A stretch of DNA of 64,000 nucleotides from Flagellimonas ochracea (GCF_009903685.1 NZ_JAAABI010000001.1:1115410-1179409); one strand, 5' to 3'. Positions 16,077-24,999 are shown, counted from the first letter of the stretch. Numbers and translations are program-made. The notes: a model not told the origin generated them from the letters alone.

Positions 16077-17255
16077 ATGAAACGCTTATGGCTTTTATTC
16101 CTGGTTCCGATATTGGCAAATGGACAGTTTGAATCAGGTGAATCGGTTTCGATTTTGCAAGAACAAAAAGATGATACCTATATCGCAGGAGAAATCATTA
16201 ATGTGGAGGCCACCATACATGGTGATGCAATTATTGCTGGAAGTGAGATTGGTGTCAGGGATACAATAAAGCAGGATTTAGTGGTTGCTGGTGGAGAAAT
16301 TACCATAAGTGGTTATGTGGCGGATGACATCCGTGCCGCTGGAGGCAGCCTTGCAATGAATGCTGATGTGGGTGATGATCTGGTCATGGCAGGAGGAAAT
16401 ACCCATTTGGCCAAAAATGCCAAGGTTCACGGCAACTTGATAAATTTTTCGGGTACGGCCCATATTAATGGTGAAGTCATGGGGCAAGTGAAGGCATATG
16501 GAGGCGAAATTTACATCAACGGAAAAATCAACGACGGTATGGAGCTTAAAGGTGGCGAAGTGGTCCTTAATGGGGAAATTCACGGACCTTCAGTAATTGC
16601 GGCCGAACATATTGAAATTGGTGAAAACGCCAAATTCCATGGAAATGTGGTTTATTGGTCTGACGATGGTGAAATTGATTTTAAAGATGCCATGGTCAGT
16701 GGTAGGGCCATTTTTGATGAGAACTTGGCTCTCGATGAAGATGGACTTACTTGGAGGGGTCTTGGGATTGCAGTATTTGGCTTTTGGCTATTTTATGTAT
16801 TAAGTGCTTTTTTAGTGCTTCTTTTGCTCAATTGGTCGTTTAAAAATCTTTTTTCCAGTGCGGCAAGTCGTTTTAACACGGGCTTATTAAAAGGATTGGG
16901 TAAAGGACTTATTTACCTATTTGGACTGCCACTGCTCATTGTGGTCACATTCATGCTGATCATCGGCATTCCTATTGGTCTTTTCCTGGCGACATTCTAC
17001 ATCTTCAGTGTTGTATTTGGCCATTTGGTGACAGCCTTACTGTTGGCTCACTATTTAAATGAGAATAATGGTAGTAGTTGGAATTTTTGGACAATCACGT
17101 TACTGGCACTGGCTATTGCCATTGTTTTACGCCTGCTTATGTTCATCCCCTTTTTAGGAGCCCTCATATCAATTGCAGTGATTGCCATAGGATACGGATT
17201 GTTGTGGCTTGAGCTTATGGATAGAAGAAAAAGTAGATTAAAACTTACTAGTTGA
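16077..17255 (+). CDS. bactofilin-like beta-helix protein with membrane domain
   Basis: About 392 residues. A signal peptide (MKRLWLLFLVPILANG) leads to repeated strand motifs of the polymer-forming/bactofilin kind (GDAIIAGSEI, DLVVAGGEITISG, DIRAAGGSL, DLVMAGGN, GELKGGEVVLNGE type repeats). At least four hydrophobic helices follow (about 225-395). The beta-helix would be exported and held at the membrane. Bactofilins proper are cytosolic, so this is a relative by repeat pattern, not by location. It is first in an operon with a hydrolase (1-base overlap) and a phosphoribosyltransferase. Confidence 0.75.
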   Translation: MKRLWLLFLVPILANGQFESGESVSILQEQKDDTYIAGEIINVEATIHGDAIIAGSEIGVRDTIKQDLVVAGGEITISGYVADDIRAAGGSLAMNADVGDDLVMAGGNTHLAKNAKVHGNLINFSGTAHINGEVMGQVKAYGGEIYINGKINDGMELKGGEVVLNGEIHGPSVIAAEHIEIGENAKFHGNVVYWSDDGEIDFKDAMVSGRAIFDENLALDEDGLTWRGLGIAVFGFWLFYVLSAFLVLLLLNWSFKNLFSSAASRFNTGLLKGLGKGLIYLFGLPLLIVVTFMLIIGIPIGLFLATFYIFSVVFGHLVTALLLAHYLNENNGSSWNFWTITLLALAIAIVLRLLMFIPFLGALISIAVIAIGYGLLWLELMDRRKSRLKLTS

Positions 17256-17914
17256 TGATGCAATTGAAAGAAAGCCATAATACGGTTCAGATTCCCTTAA
17301 AAAATGTAGTGCTCACAGGTCATTTATCCGTGCCGGACAGCGCTAAAGGATTGGTACTTTTCTCTCACGGTAGCGGGAGCAGCAGACTTAGTCCAAGAAA
17401 CAATTTTGTAGCTAAGGTGCTACAGCAAAAGGGAATGGCCACTTTGCTGTTCGACCTATTGACCAAGAAGGAAGATGCGGTCTATGAAACCCGGTTTAAT
17501 ATTGACCTACTTACCCAAAGATTGATTGATACCACCCTTTGGGTGCAAACGCAGAAAAATACAGAAAACCTGCCTGTGGGTTATTTCGGTGCCAGCACGG
17601 GAGCGGCTTCGGCCATACGGGCAGCTGCTTTTTTTGGTAAAATCATTAAAGCTGTCGTCTCAAGAGGAGGTCGCCCAGATTTGGCCATGCACGAACTGCC
17701 CAAAGTTATGGCTCCAACCTTACTGGTTGTTGGTGGTTGGGACAGGATGGTCATAGATTTGAACCAAAAAGCCTACGACCAATTGAAATGTAAAAAGAGA
17801 TTGGAAATAATTCCCCAGGCTTCACATTTATTCGAAGAGCCGGGTAAATTGGAAGAAGTGGCATCGATATCCGCAAAGTGGTTCGACCGCTGGCTGGGAG
17901 AAAAAGACTATTGA
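17255..17914 (+). CDS. dienelactone-hydrolase-type alpha/beta hydrolase
   Basis: About 219 residues with a complete catalytic triad: nucleophile Ser in YFGASTGA, Asp in VGGWDRMV and His in QASHLFEEPG. The oxyanion region SHGSGSSR matches the family. The ATG overlaps the previous stop (TGATG). The neighbouring gene encodes a phosphoribosyltransferase. In M. tuberculosis the DosR-regulon protein Rv0571c joins a phosphoribosyltransferase to this kind of hydrolase, so a functional pairing is likely. The substrate is unknown. Confidence 0.88.
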   Translation: MMQLKESHNTVQIPLKNVVLTGHLSVPDSAKGLVLFSHGSGSSRLSPRNNFVAKVLQQKGMATLLFDLLTKKEDAVYETRFNIDLLTQRLIDTTLWVQTQKNTENLPVGYFGASTGAASAIRAAAFFGKIIKAVVSRGGRPDLAMHELPKVMAPTLLVVGGWDRMVIDLNQKAYDQLKCKKRLEIIPQASHLFEEPGKLEEVASISAKWFDRWLGEKDY

Positions 17915-17916
17915 AA

Positions 17917-18558
17917 ATGTTCAAAGATAGAATCGAAGCAGGATTGAAACTGGCAAACCAATTATCCCCTTATAAGAAGTACAAAGGAGATACTATTGTA
18001 CTGGCTATTCCAAGGGGTGGCCTTCCTTTAGGGGCAATTGTAGCGAAAGCACTGGATGCACCTTTGGACGTGGTCCTGTCAAAAAAGATAGGGCATCCTT
18101 ATAACAAGGAATATGCTATTGGGGCTGTGAGCATGGAAAACATGATTTTGAATGAAGCTGTTGGAGTGACCAAGAGCTATATTACTGAAGAAACAACCCG
18201 TATCCGTGAAAAACTCCGCAAAAGGCATGACCAATACTACAAGAACAGGTCCCCACAGGATTTAGGTGATAAAATTGTTATCATCATTGATGATGGCATT
18301 GCCACGGGCAACACAATAAAAGTGACAGCTCAACTGGTACACGATCAAAAACCGAAGAAAATTGTGGTAGCCATACCGGTGGCACCCCCTAATACAATAA
18401 GAAATTTGGAAAATTCTGAGTACATCGATGAGGTAATCTGTCTACATAAACCCCATAATTTTCATGCCGTGGGGCAGTTTTATGAAGAATTCGACCAAGT
18501 CGCGGATACTGAGGCTATGCAATTGTTGGAAGAGACCAATAAAATTGTCAACCCTTAA
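17917..18558 (+). CDS. phosphoribosyltransferase-domain protein
   Basis: About 213 residues with the PRPP-binding signature IIIDDGIATGNTI and an early LAIPRGGLPLG loop as in type I phosphoribosyltransferases. The central hood residues VLSKKIGHPYNKEYAIGAV are typical of this DosR-like subgroup. It starts 2 bases after the hydrolase stop. The base or substrate is unknown. It overlaps the end of rtcB convergently by 11 bases. Confidence 0.9.
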   Translation: MFKDRIEAGLKLANQLSPYKKYKGDTIVLAIPRGGLPLGAIVAKALDAPLDVVLSKKIGHPYNKEYAIGAVSMENMILNEAVGVTKSYITEETTRIREKLRKRHDQYYKNRSPQDLGDKIVIIIDDGIATGNTIKVTAQLVHDQKPKKIVVAIPVAPPNTIRNLENSEYIDEVICLHKPHNFHAVGQFYEEFDQVADTEAMQLLEETNKIVNP

Positions 18559-19996
18559 TTACGGCCATTGGTTTCAACTTGGCCACTTTCTTGGCTATCC
18601 CCGAAGTTTCAACGGTATCGACCACAAGGTTAACATCCTTATAAGCCATAGGCGCCTCTTCGGCGATACCCCTATACGACCCCTCAACAAAAATGCCCTT
18701 TTCCTTCAGTTCCTGTTTCAAGACCGGAGCATTGACCTGTTTTTTGACAGCTGTTCTAGACAAACGTCTACCGGCACCATGGCAACACGAACCAAATGTC
18801 ATTTCTTCGCTCTTCGCTGCACCGGCCAAAACATATGAACAAGTTCCCATACTGCCTGGAATGATGACTGGTTGCCCAACCTTGGCATATGCCTGGGGAA
18901 TTTCATCTGAACCTGGACCGAAGGCCCTTGTAGCCCCTTTTCTGTGTACAATGACCTTTTGAGGTCTGTTTTCTATGGTATGTGTCTCTATTTTTGCAAT
19001 GTTGTGTGCCACATCATACAAAAGTCTGAGCTCACCTCCATCTTCGCCAAAAACCGTTTCCCATGCATCGGCCACCTCAGCTGCTATGATCTGTCGGTTG
19101 CACCATGCAAAATTGGCAGCAGCGCACATGGCCTTAAAATAGTCTTGCCCCTCTTCTGAATTGAAAGGTACACAGGTAAGTTCCCTGTCCGGTATCTGTA
19201 TTCCATATTTGGGCATAGCACGCATCATTGAACGAATATAGTCTGTGGCGACTTGATGTCCCAATCCACGAGATCCCGTATGAATCAGCACTACCACTTG
19301 GCCTTCACGTAGTCCATAGGTTTGTGCAATATCATCATCATAGATTTTCTCAACATAATCCACTTCAACAAAATGATTTCCAGAGCCAAGGGTGCCCAAT
19401 TGATCAGCTCCTCTATTCTTGGCCATGATCGAAACAAGCGTAGGATCGGCAAAGGACAACCTGCCATTGCTTTCTATGTACTGTAAATCTTCCTTGGAAC
19501 CATATCCGTGCTCAACGGCCCACTTAGCGCCCTTGATGAGTACTTCATTCATTTCATCCCCATAAACCCTTACATGGCCGCTTTTTCCCATTCCTGAAGG
19601 AATTTGGGCATTCAGTTCCTTCGAGAGTTTTTCCAAATGATTTTCTACCTCTTGGCGTTGTAATCTTGATACTTGCAACCGCACCCCACAATTGATGTCA
19701 TAACCAATGCCGCCTGGTGAAATGGCCCCTTCCGGATGTGCGGTGGCCGCCACACCTCCTATGGGAAAACCATAGCCTTCATGAACATCGGGCATGACCA
19801 ACGAGGCCTCTTTGATGCCTGGCAGGCACGCAACATTAACCAATTGGTTGAGCGATCGGTCATCCAAAATATCGTTCAAGAGGGTCTCGTTTGCCAAGAT
19901 TCTGGCGGGTACATGCATATCCTGCCTAAATGACTTAGGAATTTCCCACAGATAATCCTCAATTTTTCGGATATCAGCTTTTCTTACTTTTTTCAT
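18548..19996 (-). CDS. rtcB: RNA-splicing ligase RtcB
   Basis: A 482-residue GTP-dependent ligase that joins 2',3'-cyclic phosphate ends to 5'-OH ends in RNA repair. It has the manganese-binding Cys103 in GYDINCGVR, the block MPDVHEGYGFPIG, GSGNHFVEV and the guanylylated His in HRKGATRAFGPG. It is coupled to archease (stop and start adjacent, 0-base gap), its known activator, and to a methyltransferase upstream. The operon is headed by a TGA-N6-TCA palindrome, so RNA repair seems to be part of the stress response. Confidence 0.97.
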   Translation of the reverse strand: MKKVRKADIRKIEDYLWEIPKSFRQDMHVPARILANETLLNDILDDRSLNQLVNVACLPGIKEASLVMPDVHEGYGFPIGGVAATAHPEGAISPGGIGYDINCGVRLQVSRLQRQEVENHLEKLSKELNAQIPSGMGKSGHVRVYGDEMNEVLIKGAKWAVEHGYGSKEDLQYIESNGRLSFADPTLVSIMAKNRGADQLGTLGSGNHFVEVDYVEKIYDDDIAQTYGLREGQVVVLIHTGSRGLGHQVATDYIRSMMRAMPKYGIQIPDRELTCVPFNSEEGQDYFKAMCAAANFAWCNRQIIAAEVADAWETVFGEDGGELRLLYDVAHNIAKIETHTIENRPQKVIVHRKGATRAFGPGSDEIPQAYAKVGQPVIIPGSMGTCSYVLAGAAKSEEMTFGSCCHGAGRRLSRTAVKKQVNAPVLKQELKEKGIFVEGSYRGIAEEAPMAYKDVNLVVDTVETSGIAKKVAKLKPMAVIKG

Positions 19997-20509
19997 CTAA
20001 ATATCAAAAATGATATGGCTTTCCCAAGTGCCATCCTCGTTTCTTTTCACATAGGCCTCATGGTAGGTGACCCCTTTTATTTCTTCATCAAACCCATCGA
20101 TCCATTTACCATATAGCTGTGCATCTATTTTGGTATTTGATAGTTCTGAAAAATAGATATTACAGAAAAGCGCTTTCTGAACATAGGTAAGCGACAGTAT
20201 TTCTGATAAAAAATCGACCAAAAGGTTTGTGGGGTCGGTAGCGGTAATATTGAGCTTTATCAAACAGTCAAAATGGCCTTTCATATCACAACAGCCCTCT
20301 TTTAAGATATTGCTCATTGCCTTAAGGTTGTTCTCAAAAAGTTTTTTGTACGTAATGCCATGTACCTTTATTTCTACATCAGCGGTATGTGGCAATACCC
20401 GAATGTCCATTCCTTTGGGACTTTTCACATAGGAGCCCAACCTTTTACGATTTCTTGCCTGAACCGTTGTTTTTCTTTTATTTCCGCTGTATGCTTGAAT
20501 AACATTCAT
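19997..20509 (-). CDS. archease, RtcB activator
   Basis: 170 residues. The archease motif RVLPHTADVEIKV begins at residue 36, and the C-terminal TYHEAYVKRNEDGTWESHIIFDI region completes the fold. Archease helps RtcB guanylylation and turnover. The ATGA overlap with the preceding methyltransferase supports the start at 20509, although Met34 (20410) would give the usual archease length of about 137 residues; the N-terminal extension is basic (KRKTTVQARNRKR) and may be real. Confidence 0.92.
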   Translation of the reverse strand: MNVIQAYSGNKRKTTVQARNRKRLGSYVKSPKGMDIRVLPHTADVEIKVHGITYKKLFENNLKAMSNILKEGCCDMKGHFDCLIKLNITATDPTNLLVDFLSEILSLTYVQKALFCNIYFSELSNTKIDAQLYGKWIDGFDEEIKGVTYHEAYVKRNEDGTWESHIIFDI

Positions 20510-21144
20510 TTTTTTAACGCTTTTACCACAACAAAGGAACCCTCTCCGGTTCCATCTTTTGGTATTTGTATTTCATTAATCTCCTTCAGATCACCAAATA
20601 ATGTCTGGTTATATTTCAAATTTTTGAAACCTGTTTCCATGAGCAATTGCTCTATCCTGTCCACGGAATAGAAAACAGCATTTTTATAAAAATTACTTTG
20701 GTCTCGCTTAGCCAGATAAGACTGTGCGATATGCTGTTCCTTATCCAAAAAACCTACAATGACCGACCCATCGGACTTTAATACCCGATGAGCTTCTTTA
20801 AGGGCTTTTTTCAAGCTTTTGAGATGGCAAACGGTTACAAATAGTACAAAATCGAACTGCATGGCACTATAAGGTAATCGCTCTGCTGTGCCACTCATAA
20901 TTTCAATCCCTCTTTTCATGGCCCTTTTGGCCATTTCAGAAGAAGGTTCGATTCCCTCTTTAATGCCCAATGGCACCGAAAACCTGCCTGTACCCAAGCC
21001 TACCTCAATGCCCCTAATGTTCTGGGGCAGTTCTAAAAACTGCTCTTGCAGAGCCAAAATTTCAGATTGGTAAACCGCCGGATGGTCTTCGTACCATTGC
21101 TCATATTGTGCTACATGTTCGTTAAAGGTTTCGATGGATGCCAT
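20506..21144 (-). CDS. class I SAM-dependent methyltransferase
   Basis: 212 residues with a Rossmann-type SAM site: motif I GIEVGLGTGRFSV (about 40-52) and a motif II region DFVLFVTVCHL. The substrate is not recognisable. It is the first gene of the operon methyltransferase-archease-rtcB, with an ATGA overlap to archease, so the substrate may be RNA or a repair-related molecule, by context only. The operon has a TGA-N6-TCA palindrome 53 bases upstream. Confidence 0.85.
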   Translation of the reverse strand: MASIETFNEHVAQYEQWYEDHPAVYQSEILALQEQFLELPQNIRGIEVGLGTGRFSVPLGIKEGIEPSSEMAKRAMKRGIEIMSGTAERLPYSAMQFDFVLFVTVCHLKSLKKALKEAHRVLKSDGSVIVGFLDKEQHIAQSYLAKRDQSNFYKNAVFYSVDRIEQLLMETGFKNLKYNQTLFGDLKEINEIQIPKDGTGEGSFVVVKALKK

Positions 21145-21160
21145 AACGTTTTACTTTACC

Positions 21161-21203
21161 TAAATATGAGCGGAAAATAAAGAATACACAATGACGTAAA
21201 TCA
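21161..21203 (-). promoter_or_regulatory. TGA-N6-TCA palindrome and -7 element for methyltransferase-archease-rtcB
   Basis: On the minus strand TGATTTACGTCA (21192-21203) lies inside a longer palindrome, ATACACAAT...ATTGTGTAT at 21186-21212. CATATTTA starts at 21168, the position used at the other sites, and the same octamer occurs at the site at 52814. Its -7 match is weaker than most. Confidence 0.62.
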
Positions 21204-21246
21204 ATTGTGTATTTTTAACATGGATTATATCGTTTGCAATTGGCTT

Positions 21247-21288
21247 AAAAAAATATGGCCCAAAAAAAGATCCTATTTCTGGGCCATA
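21247..21288 (-). terminator. Rho-independent terminator after dodecin gene
   Basis: On the minus strand TATGGCCC ... GGGCCATA (about 19-base loop) is followed by seven T residues. Confidence 0.75.
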
Positions 21289-21310
21289 CAATACCAAACT
21301 AATCGTTGGT

Positions 21311-21517
21311 CTACTCTTCCATAATACCAAAAGTAACTTTGGCATTCACGCGATACTCAGAAATCTGATTGTCATTGACTGTTACATACATATCCTTAAT
21401 GTATACGGATTTGATATTTTGTACCGTCTTGGACACCTCATTAACGACATTTTGGACCGCATCTTCAAAACTCTCTGTGGAGTTTCCCAAGATTTCTATG
21501 ACTTTTAATACTGACAT
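21311..21517 (-). CDS. dodecin
   Basis: A 68-residue flavin-binding dodecamer protein. The start at 21517 gives MSVLKVIEI; the residues upstream do not fit the family. The sequence shows the typical pattern with EILGNSTESFEDAV and the C-terminal VNAKVTFGI strand. Dodecins store or buffer flavins. It lies 48 bases after the end of the PepSY-like gene with no separate promoter site seen, so both probably use the TGA-N6-TCA promoter at 22166. Confidence 0.93.
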   Translation of the reverse strand: MSVLKVIEILGNSTESFEDAVQNVVNEVSKTVQNIKSVYIKDMYVTVNDNQISEYRVNAKVTFGIMEE

Positions 21518-21565
21518 AATTGAATTTTTTTGTGTTAGAAATAGGTTGTTTGACAACCCCGTCTG

Positions 21566-22075
21566 CTATAGAAACTCTCCTTTTTCATCAACCTTTACCC
21601 GAAGGACCTTGTCGCCATTTTCTAATTTTAACTTATACTTTTTGCTTACTCCCGTTTTGTCGTGGTAATTTACCAAGTAAACATCTTTGGTTATGGTCCA
21701 CTCTGGAAAGCGATCTAAAACTGCCTCTTTGACCGCTTTGGGAAGATTAATGTTTTTAAACTTTTCTGCAGTCCGAAGAATCTTTCCATCCTTATCATAT
21801 GCAGCTAGTATCTTACCTTCCGGAATAAAGAAATTGATGTTGTACAAATCGTAGTCGTCTTGATAATACTCAGAATCCTTTACATTGAAGGAAGCTACTT
21901 TTCTCCGAAGCATTTCCACTGGAATGGAGGCTTCCTCCTGCGTATCAATACTGTTCAGGTACTTGTAGTTGGTTGCGTAAACAACAACTTCTGATAGTTC
22001 TTCTGTTTTAATGACTTGGGCAAAACTAGGGATGGTCAGACCCAGAATTAAAAGACCGCATAGTAATTTTTTCAT
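21566..22075 (-). CDS. exported PepSY-like protein
   Basis: About 169 residues with a signal peptide (MKKLLCGLLILGLTIPSFAQ) and a C-terminal part resembling PepSY-like domains (LPKAVKEAVLDRFPEWTI, then YKLKLENGDKVLRVKVDEKGEFL). The start at 22075 gives a proper signal peptide; the longer version would bury it. It shares a transcript with dodecin and is divergent from the ATP-cone/Mrr gene. Role unknown. Confidence 0.7.
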   Translation of the reverse strand: MKKLLCGLLILGLTIPSFAQVIKTEELSEVVVYATNYKYLNSIDTQEEASIPVEMLRRKVASFNVKDSEYYQDDYDLYNINFFIPEGKILAAYDKDGKILRTAEKFKNINLPKAVKEAVLDRFPEWTITKDVYLVNYHDKTGVSKKYKLKLENGDKVLRVKVDEKGEFL

Positions 22076-22134
22076 GATTTTAATATTTAGTTTAACAAGA
22101 AATGAGCCGTTTGGACCCATTCATACTTTTAATT

Positions 22135-22177
22135 CAAATGTATTGGGAAAGCCCTTGGCCCACAATGACCTAGATCA
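22135..22177 (-). promoter_or_regulatory. TGA-N6-TCA palindrome and -7 element, PepSY-like/dodecin
   Basis: On the minus strand TGATCTAGGTCA (22166-22177) is followed by a perfect TAcaTTTG beginning at 22142, 29.5 nt from the centre. The palindrome is identical to the one at 14149. Confidence 0.78.
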
Positions 22178-22199
22178 GTGTCACCAAGACTTGATTTCA

Positions 22200-22242
22200 T
22201 GACAATCGTCATGGCACAGCGAAAAGATTGATGCTACTTTAA
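22200..22242 (+). promoter_or_regulatory. TGA-N6-TCA palindrome and -7 element, ATP-cone/Mrr gene
   Basis: TGACAATCGTCA at 22200-22211; TActTTAA begins at 22235, 29.5 nt from the centre. Predicted start about 22247, 41 bases before the ATG. It is extended by flanking CAT/ATG (CATGACAATCGTCATG). Confidence 0.72.
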
Positions 22243-22287
22243 CCCTATGATATTTTTATTTCAGTTTATTTTTAGAAAATTGATGGT

Positions 22288-23148
22288 ATGAACGAACAAT
22301 TTGAGGTTATTAAATCAACTGGAGAAAAGGCCCCATTCTCGCTAAAAAAACTTAAAGCCTCTTTAAAAAAGTCTGGTGCCAGTCGTCAGGTTGTGGAACA
22401 CATAGTACAGACCATCGCCAATGAACTGTACCCTGAGATCACTACGGCGGAAATCCACAACAGAGCCTTTGCACTGTTGAAAAAAGAACAGTCAACATTT
22501 GCTTCAAAATACAAGCTGAAGAAAGCCATCTACGAATTGGGGCCAACGGGATTTCCATTTGAAAGATTTGTGGGCCAATTATTAAACTATTCAGGTTACA
22601 CCGTTGAAGTAGGACAAATAGTACAAGGGTTTTGCGTAAAACACGAAATAGACATACTGGCCGAAAATAGTGATTGTTTTATTCTGGTGGAGTGCAAATT
22701 TCACAGTGATAAGACCAAAAAATCCAATGTAAAGGACCCCCTTTATATCCATAGTAGATTTAGCGATGTTCAAAAACTATGGAATGGCGCAGACGATAAA
22801 AAGCTCTTAAAAGAGGGATGGCTCGTGACCAATACCCGTTTCACAGCCGATGCTTTGCAGTATGGAAGTTGTGCTAAGTTATTTTTATTGGGTTGGAACC
22901 ATCCAAAGGACAATGCATTAAAAGACCGAATAGATCGTTTTGGTCTATATCCCATAACGGTTTCCACGCTGCTCACCAAACGGGAAAAGGACTTTTTGTT
23001 GAGCAGGGATGTGGTGCTTTGCAGACAACTTTTGGGCGACCGCTTCTTTTTAGATCATTTGGGGGTTTCCGATACACGAAAAAAAAAGATTTTAGAAGAG
23101 ATGAAAATGCTCTGTACACTTAACAATATGCAAGATGCCATTGATTAA
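22288..23148 (+). CDS. ATP-cone domain fused to an Mrr-like nuclease domain
   Basis: 286 residues. Residues 1-90 form an ATP-cone (opening VIKSTGEKAPFSLKKLKASL), the nucleotide-sensing domain normally found on ribonucleotide reductases and NrdR. From about residue 95 there follows a PD-(D/E)xK-type domain as in Mrr restriction endonucleases, with the catalytic block EIDILAE...FILVECKFH providing the D...ExK pattern. It may be a nuclease gated by ATP or dATP. Its stop overlaps the start of the beta-CASP gene, so the two are made together. It has its own TGA-N6-TCA promoter. Confidence 0.82.
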   Translation: MNEQFEVIKSTGEKAPFSLKKLKASLKKSGASRQVVEHIVQTIANELYPEITTAEIHNRAFALLKKEQSTFASKYKLKKAIYELGPTGFPFERFVGQLLNYSGYTVEVGQIVQGFCVKHEIDILAENSDCFILVECKFHSDKTKKSNVKDPLYIHSRFSDVQKLWNGADDKKLLKEGWLVTNTRFTADALQYGSCAKLFLLGWNHPKDNALKDRIDRFGLYPITVSTLLTKREKDFLLSRDVVLCRQLLGDRFFLDHLGVSDTRKKKILEEMKMLCTLNNMQDAID

Positions 23149-24505
23149 GGTGCGCTTTCTTGGGGCCGCTGGAACGGTAACAGGTTCAAAATTCTATCTG
23201 GAAACACCCGAAAAGAACATCATGATAGATTGCGGTATGTTCCAAGGCCTAAAAGAGTTGCGGCTGAAAAATTGGGAACCCCTACCTATCGATGTCAAAA
23301 AACTGGATGCCGTATTGCTGACCCATGGCCATTTGGACCATACCGGATATCTCCCCAAAATATTTAATGCAGGGTTTAGAGGGCCTGTATATGGTACTGC
23401 GCCCACTTTGGACATTGCTGAAATCATTCTTTGTGACAGTGCAAAAATCCATGAAGAAGAAGCCGAACGAGCGAATGTAGAAGGGTACACCAAACATTCA
23501 CCCGCCTTGCCTTTTTATACTTTAAAAGAAGCCGAGTTTACGCTGAATTTTTTTAAACCTCAAAAACGGGATGTCTGGCATAGCCTATCCGAAAATATCA
23601 AATATCGCTTTCGCTATAACGGTCATATCATAGGCGCTACGTTTATCGAAATAGATATTTATGGAAAACGCTTCGTTTTTTCCGGAGATATCGGAAGACT
23701 GGAGGATTCCTTGCTTGCACCTTCCGAACGCCCCGAATGGGCAGACTATCTTTTTATGGAAAGCACATATGGTGATAAAAATCATCCAGAAGAAAACGTG
23801 GAAGCGCTTTTAGCCAATTTGGTTAAGCAAACCATACACCAAAAAGGACATTTGATTATCCCATCCTTTGCCGTGGAGCGTTTACAGTCACTTATGTACC
23901 TGTTGTGGCATATGTATAGGAAAAACAAGATTCCAAATATTCCAATTTATGTGGATAGCCCTATGGGCAACGATGTTCTTTCCATTTTTGAAAAACATCC
24001 ACAATGGCACCGTTTGCCCATGAACGAATATAGAGCCATGTGCAATCACATAAATATTGTGCAATCTTACAGGGAAACATGGGAAACTATTGATGATCGG
24101 AGACCAAAAATCATAATTGCCGGTAGTGGTATGGTCACCGGAGGCCGGGTACTCACCTACTTACAACAACTTATGGATAGACCGTCCACCACAGTACTTT
24201 TGGTAGGATATATGGCAGAAGGAACACGTGGGAGACAATTGCTTGAAGGAACTGAAGAACTTAAAATCTATGGCAAAAACTATCCAGTCAAAGCTCAAAT
24301 TGAACATTTGGAAAGTCTTTCGGCCCATGCGGATCAAAACGAATTGATAAACTGGTTAAGGGGCGTACGAAATATACCGGAGAATACATTTCTAATACAC
24401 GGTGAATCTAACGTACTTAATGCTTTTCAAACCAAGATTACAAATACTTTTGGCTGGCATACAACAATACCAAAATTGAACGAGGTGTTTACTCTGGTGG
24501 TTTAG
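23135..24505 (+). CDS. beta-CASP metallo-beta-lactamase-fold RNA/DNA hydrolase
   Basis: A 456-residue exoribonuclease or endonuclease of the beta-CASP class (CPSF73-like family in bacteria). The zinc motif is THGHLDHTGY and the downstream blocks are FSGDIGR, MESTYGD and the SAHADQNEL segment, with IHGES near the C terminus. The length is right for the family. It starts 14 bases inside the end of the ATP-cone/Mrr gene, so the two may act on the same nucleic acid. RNA specificity is usual for this group but is not proven here. Confidence 0.9.
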   Translation: MPLIKVRFLGAAGTVTGSKFYLETPEKNIMIDCGMFQGLKELRLKNWEPLPIDVKKLDAVLLTHGHLDHTGYLPKIFNAGFRGPVYGTAPTLDIAEIILCDSAKIHEEEAERANVEGYTKHSPALPFYTLKEAEFTLNFFKPQKRDVWHSLSENIKYRFRYNGHIIGATFIEIDIYGKRFVFSGDIGRLEDSLLAPSERPEWADYLFMESTYGDKNHPEENVEALLANLVKQTIHQKGHLIIPSFAVERLQSLMYLLWHMYRKNKIPNIPIYVDSPMGNDVLSIFEKHPQWHRLPMNEYRAMCNHINIVQSYRETWETIDDRRPKIIIAGSGMVTGGRVLTYLQQLMDRPSTTVLLVGYMAEGTRGRQLLEGTEELKIYGKNYPVKAQIEHLESLSAHADQNELINWLRGVRNIPENTFLIHGESNVLNAFQTKITNTFGWHTTIPKLNEVFTLVV

Positions 24506-24528
24506 CGGTCAGAACAAATAAGGATTGG

Positions 24529-24906
24529 CTATTTTTGTTTTACGAGGCATTTTCGAATGGCTCTTAACAGATCTTCAAAATCGAAAGGTTTTACCAAATA
24601 GTCATCGGCACCCGAGTCTAACCCTTTTTTTATATCGGTGTTTTCAGACTTTGCACTGGAAAAAATAAAGGGTATCTTTTTAAACCTTGGATGTTTGCCT
24701 AATTTTTGTAATAAGGTAAGTCCGTCCATTTTGGGCATTAAAAGGTCGCAAATAATAAGATCGGGGGGCGAAAGCATTATCTTTTCCATCCCTCTTTTCC
24801 CATCACTTGCGGTCATCACCATATAGCCTTCAAGTTCGAGAAGTTCGGCGGTATTGTCTAAGATACAGGTGTCATCTTCAATAATCAATATACGTGCACC
24901 GGTCAT
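24529..24906 (-). CDS. single-domain response regulator (receiver only)
   Basis: A 125-residue receiver with no output domain. The phosphoacceptor is Asp54 in LIICDLLMPK, with the acidic pair in IEDD and the conserved Lys in YLVKPFD. The sequence is close in style to the receiver of the receiver-Crp gene at 52859 (LIVCDIMMPK, YLTKPFE). It could therefore be an extra target or phosphate sink for the LOV kinase. No good -7 element for it was found at the neighbouring site at 25000. Confidence 0.92.
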   Translation of the reverse strand: MTGARILIIEDDTCILDNTAELLELEGYMVMTASDGKRGMEKIMLSPPDLIICDLLMPKMDGLTLLQKLGKHPRFKKIPFIFSSAKSENTDIKKGLDSGADDYLVKPFDFEDLLRAIRKCLVKQK

Positions 24907-24999
24907 ATGAAGAATTTGTTGGTCAAGGCATTGTGGGGATTTAGATAAAGATACGTATTTGAAAGAATAATCTGCAATACTTGAATAAGTTTTCTGGAA

